From: Lagopus muta
Lineage: Eukaryota > Chordata > Aves > Galliformes > Phasianidae
Length of the DNA stretch: 64,000 nucleotides
Reading direction: 5' to 3'
NCBI RefSeq assembly: GCF_023343835.1
Contig: NC_064434.1
Coordinates: forward strand, 14,613,505 to 14,677,504
Shown: positions 26,301-41,300 of the stretch, piece after piece
Layout of the letters: the number at the start of each line of letters is the position of its first letter
Numbering within the stretch: the first letter of the stretch is position 1
Notes under the pieces: model-generated
Database searches by the model: none
Seen by the model: only the letters and a program-made list of their open reading frames with translations
Told to the model about the DNA's origin: nothing
Made by a program: the position numbers and the translations under genes

Positions 26301-29300
26301 ACTCCCCAGTCCATCAGCACATGGAATTACTAAGCTCTCACTTTGTTTCGAGAACCTGGGAAACACTCCACATATAAAACTCAGTTACAAACCCTTGAGG
26401 GCACTTAATAATTTCAGGAAGACTGACAGAAAACCCTTTTAAAGTCATGCCATCTGATAGCCCTTTCAGGTGTTTCGCAAGCTGGAATTTCTTCAAGACT
26501 GATCAACAATGCTGACAGAGCCCATAACTCGTCCAGAATGGGTACAGAGGTTACTGAGAACTTCTCTTAACAGCATTGTCTTGAAAATCTTTTGTACCTC
26601 ATTCTCACACATGACAAACAAGGTAACTTCAGGTCTTCTACAGAAAGCAGCGTGGAAGATTACTACTACTTTATGGTTTTCTTTTTTCTCTCTGCCCAAC
26701 TCCAGCTTTGCATAGGAAGAAGAATACATAATGTTTAGTTGGTAAAGATGTATCTAGTATAAGATTTTCATTATAATATACACTCATTACACTATTTAAA
26801 TTAGTTGCATTTATCGTTCAAAATTACATGAAATTTTTCACCCATGTTAGAAAAGAACCACCCGGTTTTCAGAAGCAGGTGAGCCAAACTATTAACATGA
26901 TAATCAGATCACAGCAGCAGGTAATTGTTTTGGGTGAGCCAAGATTGCAGCCTCTCCTACTTGTTTGGACAGTATCAGGATGTTGCTGATCAACAAGTAG
27001 AAAACAGTATACAAGTGGCTGACTTTCTAGATTCACTTGCAGGCTCCACAGCTTCTTGTTTCAAATGTGGTCTAACTGACTTTCTTCTTAGATGACTGTA
27101 TAGACAGTTTTCGCCTCCTGTATCAGGACAAGAAACCAGGAGTAATTACTTACATATTCACAGTTCTGTTTATATTATTGTGAATATGTTCTATCTTTCT
27201 GAAAAGAATTGAAGAGCTGTTTCAAATCTTTTATATCTTTTTCTTTTTCCCTATTGCACTCCTTTCCAGTACTTTTCCCTAGTACAGTTCCCTTCATCAT
27301 CCATTTAATCACAAATTTCCCAAAGATTCTTTCCTTCCCATACCTGCATGTTTTCTGAGGCTCTACCTTCACCTGTGCTGCTTGCATTCAGTAGCAGACA
27401 TCCTTCTACGAGATTCCTTTAACAGCCATTTAATTCTGGAATCTACTTCCCTTTTAATTATTGGCTTTTTATAGGTTGTTGGGGATCTCTGAAATGTAGT
27501 CTACATACGCTTGGAATTATCTGAATATCAGCAAACCTCATCACTTTCAAGAAGACCGAGTCAGTCTAGCCTGAATTTGAAAAACTGTGTCAAATTTCTC
27601 AAGAAATGGACTAAGAAAGGGGTTTAACCTGAAGATTTGGAAAACACCCAGTTATGAAGCTTGGATAAGAGTGTATGCAACAGAACCCAGAAGCCGGTTC
27701 ACTAAAGCAAGGCACGTCCATAAAACAGAAGATATTTAGTTAGAAGTTAATAAGCCCATCAGAGTACTACAAATGGGTACTCCAAGAGGGTACTCTAATG
27801 TGTGTAAACACCTCTGAACAAAGCCTGCGTTGAGACATACGCTGCCAGGAACCAAGCTAGCTTTAGAACTAGCTAAGGTAAAATGAGCTATCACAGCAGT
27901 CAATCAAGTGCTCTGCAGAGCCTGGCACACTGTGCTTTGCTTCTGCTACTCAGCTACTTCAGCTAAGCTGCATTCGTTCTCTGGAGCAGAAAGCTGTCCT
28001 CCCCTCCTTGGGTAGGATACAGCCCACGAGGTTGCACAAAGAACTGCCAATAAAGGCAATAAACAAATCAGCTGTGAAATGTACACCCAAACTAGTATTT
28101 AATGCTGAATGACCTTGTGACCTAATTGTTATGTGATACCTAATGTGATCGGAAAGCCCAAACTCCTAAGATGACTGAAGTTCATTTCCCCATGCTGGGG
28201 TCCTGCCCTCACCAATCCACTATTCTTGTGCACTTGTACTAATCTGGCTGCCCCACTCAAATACGCACCAACAAATCTTACTGATGGATATTTTTTGTGT
28301 CTTTTTTTCCCCCTTCTGCATAACATCTATCTGCCTCATCATCACCCCACCTGCAGCAGCATGAAATTACTGCAATAACCATCACACGCAAATTAAGTGC
28401 ACTTTAATGTTTTACCACTAATAAAACCTTCAGAAATAGATAACATTCTTTTCCCACCTAAGTGAGATGGCCAAACTAAGGTAGAGAGCTGTGTTGCAGT
28501 TAGACTCCACGCAGAGTAAAGCTAAATTCTGTATGAACAGTTTCTTTGCTGGAGTACAGGGTATATACCAGAGACAAAGGCCATTTAGAGGATGGGGACC
28601 ATTACCACTGCTGTACAAAACTGTCTCAGTCTCAAATTGCTGGTGCACGTGTAAGGATTCCGGGGAGAACCACTGCTCCCCCATCCCTCCCTAGGTCATC
28701 ATCGGAAGCAGAGGACCAGGTTCAATTGGCACTGAGCATGGCTTGGTACCACCATTTTAGTGTGGATGAAAGGAGCAGATGCAGTTCTTCAAACACTGAT
28801 ATCCATGAATCATATACAGATGCTGATGTAACAGCAAAGGGTGTGCCTGGAATTATTAAAAGGGAACCCAATGACAGGAAGAACAAAGGCAGGTGAAACT
28901 GCTACAGCTCCATTCGTGCAACTGCTGAAAAATACATCGCGTGCAAGAGTTCTGCTAGGAAAGGCAAGAGACATAGGATATGCTTGAAGTTGGTACTGAG
29001 GATTGTTGTAGAGAAAAGATCCATTTTAGAAGAGGGCTCAATAAACAATGTTTACACATTGAGAGAATTAATTCTAGGCGTGCTAGGATATTTGACTGCA
29101 TGGGATTGACGCAGGCAGTTTTTAATCAAGGAACGGTACGTGAATGATGAGCCAGCAACCTACATGCAAGAGAAAGAGCTAACTGAGCATTCAGCACAGA
29201 TCATGAAACCACACAAACATAGGGGCTGGAGATCATCTAGTCTAACCCCCAACAGTGTACCTTTACTGAAAAAAAAAAGTTGTTTGGCTCTATTGCAGGC

Positions 29301-32300
29301 TTTTTAATATCCTACTTTTGCCTTGTTCATTAGGCAGTTCCTGGCTAAAGTGGTTTTTGAATAAATGAGTTTCAATATTATTAAACCAACAGGGAGACGT
29401 GCATGAATGCTGCTCTGCTCATGCTCAAGTTAAATCTGAGCAACCAATATTCTTCTAAAAAATGTGGTCTTTCTATAAATGGAGAGAGCAATCCAGCAGG
29501 GAACTGAACTGTCATAAACATATTGAGCTACAGGACTTCAGGAACAGATTTTATTGAATTTCATAAATATTTTAGTAGGTTTGTTTTCTTTCTTCATTAA
29601 GTAATGCTTGAAGGCAGGTATGGACAAGCTAGAGTTTCTGTTACACAACAGCAAGCTCCCGTGATAAACTTGATTACAATAACCCTTTCAGCAGTGAACT
29701 TCCTCCTCAGCTTTTTTTTTTTTAAATAAAAGCCTCGCCCTTGATTCTTTCCATTCTGCACTATTCTCTTTTTTGTGAACGAGTAGTACATGCACCTGCT
29801 AAAAGTGAACAAGAATACAAAATTACAAAGAAAGAAAGAAAGGGAACAAATAACAGAGAGAAGGAACCCCCCAAATTAAGATTACAGAGTATGGCAAAAG
29901 CACTGCAGACCAAAGCAGGAATTGCTGCTTGTTTTGGAAAGCAAAAGCAGCATGGCTGATTAGCAGAATTTGTATGGCTGGAATTCTCCACCTCTTAGAA
30001 GATTTTTAAAAATAAACAAGAATGACTGGCTTCTGTGTCAATTTGAATTCCTTCAAGAGCTGCCATTAAAAACAAAAATCAGAGGGCTCATTCAAATTTC
30101 AACTGGGAGAATGGGGATCCTTCCACATCAGACAAAATGGGATTTTGCAAAAGGACCTCAGTAAATAGTTTTAGCTCAGCTACAAACAAGCCTAGGAGGT
30201 GCACATCCCAGAAGCAGAAAGCTGCTGTCATTATGACTGAACACTCTGGAAGAAAACAGAACGAACGTACTGACCTGCATTCATGAGTTAATTCATCGAT
30301 TTCATCAGCAATTCCTCAGTTTGACTCAGACTCAAACTAAAATATAAACACACAGTGCACCAAAATCCAGGCTGCAAAACAATCCCAAGGGCAGTGGTTT
30401 CCTCAGAGATGTGTGATGACTTGAAGTCATGGGTATTAGCCAGGATCAGATTATGAAGTGGTACGAAATCCTTTTGAATAGGCAGCGTGAAAGAAAAACT
30501 TATTAAACAAGGTGACAGCTCCACAGGGTTTAGGAAATCTTGAGGGTTACTCATGGCAGTACCCCAGGTGCACAGTGGTGCCTTGGGGAAGTCTCTCCAT
30601 CCGGGGGTCCCAACAGTAAGGGAGCAGCAGTGCCCCGTTACCCCCAGCCTGAGCAGAACAGCCACCACAGCACCTGATGGGCACCCAAGCACAAAACAGA
30701 GCAAATGCTCTGCAGCTGTGCTGGCTTTACCTAGCACGTGCTAAAGCAGGCTTAAACTCCCACGTTAGATGAAGAAAAGGAAAAGACAGACAAGCAGCTC
30801 ATGACTTTGTGCATTAAACTGCAACGCTATCTTGTTATAGAAACAGTAAGCGATTAAATGATTAATAGCTACACCCTAACACACTTTGCAAATACCTTCA
30901 GTAATTCCTAAAATCTGCACACTCAACTTTATAATCTTAGTCACAATTCAAAGACGTGAAAGTAAGACTGTATTAGTGTAATCTGTTCACAAATCCAAGA
31001 CCTATGCTTATCTTAAAAACCAAAAAGAAACAAACAGAAGGTTGTTTAGAAGTATTACCAGTAACGTGTAAAAACACCTGTCTCCCAGAAGACCCACTAT
31101 TTACCCTCACTTTTTCTCTTTTACCTTATCTTTTTCACTTCTACCTTGCCACATTTTTAGGTCAGACTTTGTGCCATTGTTCTTTCCTGCTCCTAGCGTT
31201 GGGAAGAAAAGTAGCTGGTTTTCATTAATTATCTCACAAAGTTTCACCATCCCAAAAAAGTTTCTCCAGAGCACAAAACCCACAAATTGAAACCCTAACT
31301 TTAATCCCAGAACAGCAACAAAAAGTGGCTGTACCACTTCTATCCAAGATCTGTTTAGCCTTGTGTCCAGCAGCAAGCGAGAGAGATGAGTGGGAAGGAA
31401 TTTAAGAGCCAAGTAAGCCACAAGGACACCTTCCCAATTTTTTGTCCAGCTTCACACAGTTTGTGGCTGAGCCAACACTTATAGTTCTGCATGCCTTTTC
31501 TTCTGTGGGCCTTGTCCAGTCACTCTCTGACCCTACTAGCACCCAGAATGTCTGACAGCAATAAGTTCCACCAATTATCCACAAGATACACAAAGAAAAA
31601 TTCTCTGCTGTTTGATTCTGAACCAGCAGACCAGCAAATTTTGTCTGGTGCTTCCCAAGAAGCGATACTGGGAGAGAATCAGAATGGCTGCCGTCTGAAC
31701 AAAATAAACCATCACCATTCTTTAACTTGAAAGGTAAATAGATACACTGAATTGTTTCTTGCCTAGGAAACCTGTATCTGCTTTTGATCATCCTTGTCAC
31801 TCCACAAATCGATTTTTTTTTTTTTTTTGAGAGAGAGGGTAAGAAAAACAAAACAACCAAAACAAAAAGAAGAAAAAAAAACAACAAAAGAAACCAACCA
31901 AACAAATCAGAAAACACCCCAAAACCAACAGCAGCAAAAAAAAAACAAAAAGCAACCAACAAATCAATCCAACCAGAATTCCATAGCGTGAGGAGTATGA
32001 TGGATTTATACATTAACAATGCTTCATTCTACAGTTCCTTATTAGAAGTCAGGAATTACTAGAAAATAATTCTAATATAGCTGGACTAAAACAGCTGCAT
32101 GCTTGAAAACACCATGAAGAAATTGTAGAAACCCGTATAATTAAGATCATGCAGATATTTAAATTAAGGTTGGTACATGAACATAACATTGATCATATCA
32201 GCTTCCAGAGAACATTAAAACATTTCTACTTGAAAAAAAATCACTTCCTATTAGACAGACTTAATGGGCATTTCTGTTGATTCAGATACACCTTATGGGT

Positions 32301-35300
32301 GTACTTGGACACAAAGCAGATATTGGTGAAAAAAATACATTTCTATTTAATTGAAGCTTGTGGGTCAATGAATCAGTCTTTTCTTAAAGAAGAGCAAAAA
32401 TTAAATGCAATGCTTGCCCACTGTGATCTTTACCCACTATAATGATGCCACACAAAAAAACCAAAGCTTGTACTGTATCTGTCTTTTTAAGTTTTTCTCC
32501 TTCCCACATAATGTCTTTATTTCCTACTCTTCTCTCCCAGTAGTCTCAAAATAACATCAGCTCAAAATCCATCAACTGCTGGATAGGATGAAAACCTTAG
32601 AAGCTGAAGAAGAACTGTATTTGCTTTATCTATATTCTCGTAACAATCAAGCTGAAAGATTATGTATTTCAGTAGATGCAGAAGGGAGCAGTTTTCTTGC
32701 ATAAGAAATCTGGTTAAGAAGGCAGCAGGTTTTGTTGTTTTTTTCCCAACTCATTCAAAGCTGTTTGCAACACAGAAGAAGTTACTTGCCTCCATAACAC
32801 AATTTTTCTACAAGTCTAACTCTCTAAAAATGCTCAGCAGACTGTTTTATTTTAAAAACCATCTTCAGAGTAGACAATGGCTTAATTTATCAACATTCTC
32901 ATTTTAATCAATAAACTTCCAAATGGCAATGTCAAATTAATTCAGATGTCAATGTCAACTTAGAGAATGCACTGTTATCACCCATCAAATTAACAATGCC
33001 AAATCAGTCACCAAATGGTAGGCCTACTACAGACAGCAGAAAGTAGGCTCACAATCACAGGGTCTCGTTCTCATGAGGGACTTCGATCACTTTGATATTT
33101 ACCAGAAGAGCAACATTATCAGGCACACATGGTCCTGGAGTTTCCTGCAGTGCATGGAAGGTAACCTTCTGACACAAGTGGTGGAAAGGAGTGCTGCTGG
33201 ACCTCCTTAAAAACAGGAAAGGTCTGGTTGGGTACATGAAGGCTGAGGGCATCCTTGGATGCAGTGACTACGAGTCAGTAGAATTCAGGATCTTTATCAA
33301 TGACATCAATGATGAAATCAAGTGCCCTGTCCCTGGAGGTGTTCAAGGCCAGATTGGATGGGGCCCTGGGCAGCCTGGTCTAGTACTGAATGTGGAGGTT
33401 AGTGGCCCTGCATGTGGCAGGGGGGTTGGAGATTCATGATCCTTGAGGTCCCTTCCAACCCTGGCCATTCTGTGATTCTGTGACCTTGCATGGAAGAAGC
33501 AAGGCAATACATAGCATTGCCAACCAAGATTTCAGGAGAGCCAACCCTGACTTCTTCAAGGACCTACTTGGAGGCATCCCATGAGTTTCAGCGTTGGAAG
33601 GTAATGGGGTCCAAGAGAGTTGGCTGACATCCAAGCATCACTTCCTCCAAGCTCAAGATTGGTGCATCCCTAAGAGTAAGAAATCAGGTAAAGGTGGGAG
33701 GAGACCCACATGAACGAGCTAGCAGCTCATGGAAAAATTCATATGGAAGAAGAAAGTCCATGGACAGCAGAAAAGAGGTCTGGTCTCTTGGAAGTAACAT
33801 AGGAATGATGTCAAGGCACGCAGGGATACAGTGAGGAAGGCTAAGACCGCCTTGGAAATAAAACTGACTAGGAAGGTCAAGGACAACAAGGAAGGCTTCT
33901 GTAAGTATGTCAATAGCAAAAGGAAGACTATGAAAATTGTTGGTCTGCTGCTGAATGAAGTGGATGTCTTGTTAACAGAGGACACTGAGAAGGAAGGCAC
34001 AGTTACTGAATGCCTTCTCTGCTTCAGTCTTTGCTGTTAGGACTGCCCTTGAGGAATCCCAGACCCTGGAGATAAGAGAGAGTCTGTAGAAAGGAAGACT
34101 TCTTTGTTGAGGAGGATCCGATCAGAGATCATCTAGGCAAATCTGAGACACACAAATCTATGGGTCCCAATGGCATGCACCCAAAAGTGCTGAGCTGCCA
34201 AGAAGCTTTCTATCACCTTTGAAAGGTCTTGGGGAATGGGAGAGGTGCCTGAGGATGATAAGGATAGCGAAGCACCAGAACAGGCTGCCCAGAGAGGCTG
34301 TGGAGTCTCGTTCTCTGGAGACACTAAAAACTTGTCTGGATGCTTTTCTGTGTAACCTACTGCAGGAAATCTGCTTTAGCAGGGGGTTGGATTAGATCTC
34401 CGTAGGCCCCTTCCAACCCCTGTGATTTCCTCAGCAAGAATTTCTGTTGAGTGACCTCATAAAATACTCAGAATACAGAAGTAGGCAGAGGAATTTCACT
34501 CCTCCTTAGACATTGGGACAGAAATCATAAAGCCCTAAAACAGTGATTCACTTCATCTACCCCTCCTAGAAGAGTACTATAATTAGGAGACTCAATCTAC
34601 ACCCACAACTAAAGAAACACGAGCACTTAAGAAACACTGTCAAGTTTATAAACTTCTATTAACATACAGAAACTCTGTAATGAAGCAAATGTTAATCCAT
34701 CTGCTTTTAAGCTGATGAAATTGTAGATCCAGAAATAGCATCTTTGATATCAAACAATCCCAAAGTATGAAATATCATTTGCTCGGTTATGCTACATCCA
34801 GCTTAGGGTACAAATCAAGGAACAAAACGAGCGTGGAGGAATTAGCCTGAAGGGCTGGATAAATACCCTTAGTTCCTAATGATATTAAAAATGATCACCA
34901 TGAGATTTCTAAGGCTCTTCAGTGGTCAGTTTGGCTTTGTATGAGTTTATGCCACCACTACAGTTCACCCAGAACATCAACCCCCTGGCTCCAAGCACGG
35001 CAGGTGCAGCAGTGTGCTCTGCAGCCATTCCCACTAAGAGTGCTCACAGACAATGCATCATTCTCTGTGCTCTTGGGGTTTGAGTACAGACCTCATCTCC
35101 CGTGTGACAATACTGCTCAGCTACTTTGCTATGTGAGAAGTAACCCACTTCTTTTTACTGTATTTAAAAGAACAATGAAAAATAACTTGATCTTTGTTCT
35201 TAGCACACGTGGGAAGAACGACCCACATGAGCAAAATAAGCACACCAGCTCCACAAGCTTGTCCAGCCCTTGAGGAGATGGGCTGAGTGTCTGCAAAGAG

Positions 35301-38300
35301 AGAAGAATGAATGCTCTAGTAACAGTTTCTCTCCTATGTTCCATGTGATGTACATCAAGAAACTACATTTATTCTACCTAATGAGAATGTAAGTGAGAGA
35401 GGTACTTGCTTTCCAAAGCCTCCAAAAGCAGATGCTATCTGTCTAGGTTTAGGCACTTCAAACACAGGAAAATATTTCACCAATGTGTGATACACTCCCG
35501 ATTTCAAGAAAGAAAACAGAAGGAGCTCAAAGTATGTTACAAGTAAATGCAAACAACTGTTTCCAGCATTAATAAGCTGAGCAATAGACTAAGTTCGATA
35601 TCTAAGTGATCAACGTTCTCCATTCAGTACCATAAACACAAAAAACTAGTTTTTAAGAAACCTGTAATGGTGATTCTACCTCTGGTCATAGCATACCTTC
35701 TTTATTCAATCAATCCTAATAGCATAAATTACACTAACTCCTTTACACTTTGACAAAGATTATTAGAAATTAATGAGGAATAAATGTTAAATGAGTTCTA
35801 AGATTGAGCCATTATCCTTAAAGCCTCAAGACTACAGCCAAATTCTAGTTTTTGTTGCATACAGAAGGTAACCATCAAAGTTTTTAGCAATTTTCTTTTC
35901 TTAACCCATGAGAAATCCTCCTATTTTATACTTTCCTCCAGGCTAATCGTCAGTTCTTCTGCCCCCAATATTCACAGGGAAATCAAAACCAGGAGGCGTA
36001 TTAAACTTCTTAAACTCATCAGCTAAATTTACAAAACAAAACTGATTTTACTATGCTTGAACAATGCTGAGTTGATTCAAATGTGTGGTGCAACCCTATT
36101 TTATTCAAAACAGCTCTTACTGAGCAACTAAATTATTAGATGGTCACAAGGCAAAAAATGTCTACAGGTTACAAGTATTAACAACTGCATTCCCATTATA
36201 ATTTTGCCTATAATCACAATAATTAGAAATAAGGGCAAAATCTGAGGTTTGACATCTGCCATCACGGTAAAAGTCAGCAACACGTAGCCACACTGTAAGA
36301 CAAGAGATTATCATTATGGAATCATCACAAACTTGGAAGCAAAGGGGTCCAACACTGAGCAGCACAAGGATACAAATTCCAAATTTAAAGCTTGTTCTCA
36401 GTTATAACAGTAAAATATACCAAAATCCCCAGCTCCTGCCTTAAAAGGATGTACTTTAGGCCTCTCCAAACGCAGCATCGGTTGGTCACTGCCTGACAGC
36501 TCTTGGTTTTTTAGATAATGGGAGAATGTAACAGGAGGTGCACAACTCAACAACAATCTCCTGGATAAAAGAGGCAAGAAACAGCATTGTAGATATTCTG
36601 CAATGAAATGAAAGGTGAAGGCAACTAAACCATACAAAGCAAAGAAGGTAGACAAAAAAAAATATCCACCATCACCAAAAGAACCTTTAATTTCAAGGTA
36701 AATAGGCAAGCCATGAAACAAATAGGAATAAATAGAAAGTTTGTTCTGTATCTGGAAGAAGAACAAGAATCCATCTTGTTAAAATAATATGGAAGGCAGA
36801 GAAAATTTATGCCTGTAAAAAAGTAAAGCAGTATCTGATAAAATGAAGTATTTCACAAAGGATAGGCCTAGGAAATTTACACACAAGAAGCTTCAAGGAA
36901 ATAACCGAGGAGCTCAGGAGTTCTCTGAAACACAAATGTTGTTTTTTTAAATATCTTAAGAAATTCTGAAGATCAAAGGACACAGAAAATTAATATTAAA
37001 AAATGTAAACGGGAAGATGCAGGAACTCTACAATGATTAGCCTGGCATGGATTCTGAAGAAAACAGTACAATGACAATGGGAAAAATGGGAGCTAAAAAT
37101 ACCCTGTCAGTCAAATAACCTTCATAAGGTCATACAAGGAGAGAGCCAGCGGAAGCTTCAGCTCCAACAAGGAGATCTACAGGTGCTGCTTCTCTGAAAA
37201 GAGCATTCTCCTTGTTTATGGAAAGCTAGCTGATACAAGGGGAGCCAATAAATAAAAAGGCAGCAGAAATCCACTGGGGGACTCATGATAACACCTCAAA
37301 CACAAAAACAGCTGCTCCACTGAAAAAAAAAAAAAAAACACATGCAAAACAAAGAAGCAAAACACAACTGTCTTTAATATAATGGACACACATAGATACA
37401 AAAGTACTGCTAAGAATTAAAAAAATAAAAGTAAATAAAATCATAAGAACAGCAAGACAATGCAATCTATGGACTGCTATAAAAGAAGAAAGCAAGACTC
37501 AAAGAGTTTCCGTGTAGAGAAGTTTGCCTGCCATTGCTTACAGCAAGCCTTTCACAATCAAAAGCAGACAGAAACATAATAATCGAAGCTAGAGAGGATG
37601 TGTGCGTGCAGGTGTGCAAGATATGCACTCCTCTAACTCAAAAAAAATAATCATAGAATCACAGAATAAAACTCTCTGCACCGAAGAAGCACATTCTGAG
37701 AAGAGCTGAAGAGTCTTCCACCACACTTGAGAATACACTATGGCGCCTATTCCAACACCAGCACTCCATACTTGAGGGAAAGGAAGACTCGGGATGAATG
37801 ACACCTTTTCTTAGGGCACCAAATATATGCACCGCTTTTCAAGCTCTTCTTTTTCCTATCAAAGCCAACATCAGACCATAAATACAAATCAAAATTTTTA
37901 TTAAACCGAACACAATGGAGTACTGCCCAGAATTACTGACACAGAACAAATCACAGCAACTCAGTATAGTACAGGAAGCAATGATGAAGAAATCAAGGCT
38001 GAAAGCAGGTGAAGACAATTAAGAATAAATTTAAAACCAACCAGAAAATAAACTGATTTGAAGAGTCCTAGGCCACAAAGCGTATCAACACTATTCTGTA
38101 AAGTGAAGTGTTCAGTGGCCCTCTGAACAGGACTGACCAACATTCACTGACCATCCATGCTCTCCTAGTCCTTCACCCCTTAGGAAAAAACCCTGTTCTT
38201 AACAGGTTCAGGAAGAAAAGAGCTATTTGAATGCCACAGGTGAGACTGAAGGAAGGGAACTTCACCAAGGTCACACATCTGGCTCCTCGCCATGCCTGGA

Positions 38301-41300
38301 TACTCGTGCGTCTAAAATGAAGGCCATTCCAGGAGCTCTTCAGAACAACCGGACCTGAAAGCTATTTATGAGGCTACACCTATCCTGTTCCACACAGCAC
38401 ACACTACAAACTGACGTGTCTGTTATCTTCAATACTTTGGTAAATCAAGTTGCACAACAGTCATGGGAGTCATCTGCTTACCTATAGACATGTAAGTTTG
38501 CGTGCGCGTCAATAACCTGAGAATCAAACCAAAAATCATTCCCAGACACACAAAATAATAATAAAATATCAACCTGCAATCAGGCAGGAATGGAGGAAAA
38601 AAAAAAAAAAATTGGTGTGGTGCTTCACCAGAGGACAAATGCTATCAAAAAAAAAAAAAAAAGCTGAAATCAAATTTGCCACAGAGCTTTATATGGACTA
38701 CTACTGATACACAAGCTAGTTTTAAGTCCTACACTAGCAGGCTTTTAAAGGTAAATAACCTCTGCAATAAGGAAACAAAAATGATTTCCACCTAAAAGAG
38801 ATGACTGTTCATCAAAGATGCATTAACTACTGGCAAATGCCTTCAGATTAAGAGGGATTAACTGTAGTTAACTGAATTGCAAATAGGAAGAAAAAACCTT
38901 GATCTCCTCTATAAAAAAAGTCATCAAGAAAGAAAAAAAACAAGTATTATGGAGACTGCTATTAGTCTGCTTTAGCAAAAAGCTTTTCCCCCCCCACAGC
39001 AGAAGATGAACATTTCCTTTTCTTCTGCTGTCTTGGGAATTTAGAAATTCCAAATTAAGAACTCAGAAGCATCCTGCTACTGCTGCTGTTTGCCCCATGA
39101 ACGTACTTTTAGATAAAACCCACTTCTCAAATGCTAACTTTTAACACGCATGATTTTAATAGAGGAAGGGGTAAGCACAGGATGTGCGATGAAATGAAGG
39201 CTTAAAAAGGAGAGCATTGGGAAAAATGAATACGTATGGAAAATAAATAACTCATTTCCCATTTTACACAAAGCTCTTGAATGAAGAACTTTTATCCTTC
39301 ATAAAATACTCGTCACATAGTGCTTATCTCCTCTTATAGCCTGACACATTTGTCTAAAGGTGTCCAAAAAAAACCTTCATGGATGGTTTTAAGCAAAGCT
39401 CACCCTGTACAGAATGCAAAAATACAGAAAACACCCTTCTTATTAGCTGTTCCATTACTAAATCCTGCATAATTTAATTGCCACCTACACTGAAGATGTG
39501 ACAGAGAATACAAGGCATGCTACACCATGAAGATCACAGCACACTGGAGATCAGAAGGGATCCCTGGAGATCACTGAGCCCATCCCCTGCTCAAAGCAGG
39601 GCCAACTACAGCAGGTTGCTCAGGACCATGTCCACTCAGGCTTTGAGCATTTCCAGAGATGGAGGCTTCACAGTAATTTTGGGCAGCCTGTTCCAGTGTT
39701 CAGTCACCCTTGCAGTATGTAAAAATAAATAAATAAATTAGAAAATCTTATGTTTAAATTAAAGCTCCTGTTTTTCCAAAATGTGCCCACTGAGTCTTGC
39801 CCACTGTTTCTGATGTTCAGTGAAAGGAGTCTGACTCCATCTGCGCTCCTTCCTATTGAGCACTTACTCATTTTACTGCAATGAAGCCCCTGCTCAGGGA
39901 TAAAAAAAAAACTCAGCTCCCTCAGCCTCTCTTCCCATGACAGATACGACGTTCTTTCAGCACCTCCAACTTCTAAATTGCAAGCAAGACAACGAAATGC
40001 CATCAGTGATATAGACTCACTCCCTGCGTTACACACAGCACTGACACTGATTGGCTGGAAATGCTAAGGAAAGCTACATGCATTCAGTTCCACCAACTGA
40101 ATAACAGTAAGAGTAAAAAATGTTGGACACACACACACAACTGTGTAGATAGAAAGTAGATGCAACTCACCTTGTAGTAACTATTGCATTTATTTTTTAA
40201 AGCTGTAATAACTTCAACCTTGCACAAATTCTGGAATCTTTATGCTGGATACCTGGAAAATTGTTACTGAAAATAGTTTTTTAAGCCACTGAGAGCACTT
40301 ATACCTATGGTGACTCTTACTGAGTTATAATTCATCTATGTTTAACTGATAAGACAGTAGCTTACTATGATTTTGTATCTTAAGCAACCATGTAGCTACT
40401 ACTTGATTAAAATTTGGGTTGCAGTCAGCCAGCACAGGAAACAATTAAATTTACTAACAAAATGGTTAAGAAAATAATTAAAAAAACCCAAACAACTACC
40501 GAATAACCTAGTGAAACAGCTGTTTTTGAAAATATTATCAGTTTGCATTCACCAGACTTGAAATGCAACAAATAATGACATGAAAAACAAGGCATGTAAG
40601 AGGGCGTGTAAGATGCTTTAATGACCATAATTTGATAAAAAGTTTTTCCACAGAATCAGAGAATGGTTGGGTTGGAAGGGACCTCACAGCCCGCCCACCC
40701 AACCCCTGCCATGGGCTGGCTGCCCCCCATCAGCTCAGGTTGCCCAGGGCCCACCCAACCCGGCCTTGAGTGCCTGCAGGGATGGGGCACCCACAGCTCT
40801 TGGGCAGCTGTGCCAGAGCCTCACCGCGCTCTGAGTAGATTACTTCCTCTTAACATCTAACTTAAATCTCCCTTCTGCTAGTTTAAAGCCATTCCCTCTT
40901 GTCCTGTCACTATCAGAGAAGACATGGAGCACAACTGTCTACAGAATACCATATACAGAACACCAAGGAGAAAAAAACATAGGCTGTGCTTTGAGGATAG
41001 AGTATTGCACAATCTGACTTCCTGCTCCAGGACAACCACCTGGTCTCCTGAATATCTCAAAACTCAGATGTCAAAACTGGATACAGGTGGATAAACGATT
41101 GGCAATCTCTGTGTTGCAATGAGAAGTAAGATCGTTCTGAAACATAAGATCTAGGAAACACCTTGATGTTTTCTTCTGCAATTTTCAACCCAATCACGTA
41201 GTCAAAAACGTCTGGGATCCTCCCTGGGCAACTGTGATCTCCTTTCTGCAAACCAGACCTCATATTCTGAGGTGTGGTACAAGCTACAGCTCACGCAAAA

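Noticed and set aside
31402..32019. 205-codon minus-strand frame
   Set aside because: Phe/Leu-rich translation of the A-rich low-complexity tract at 31845-31970; not a gene.
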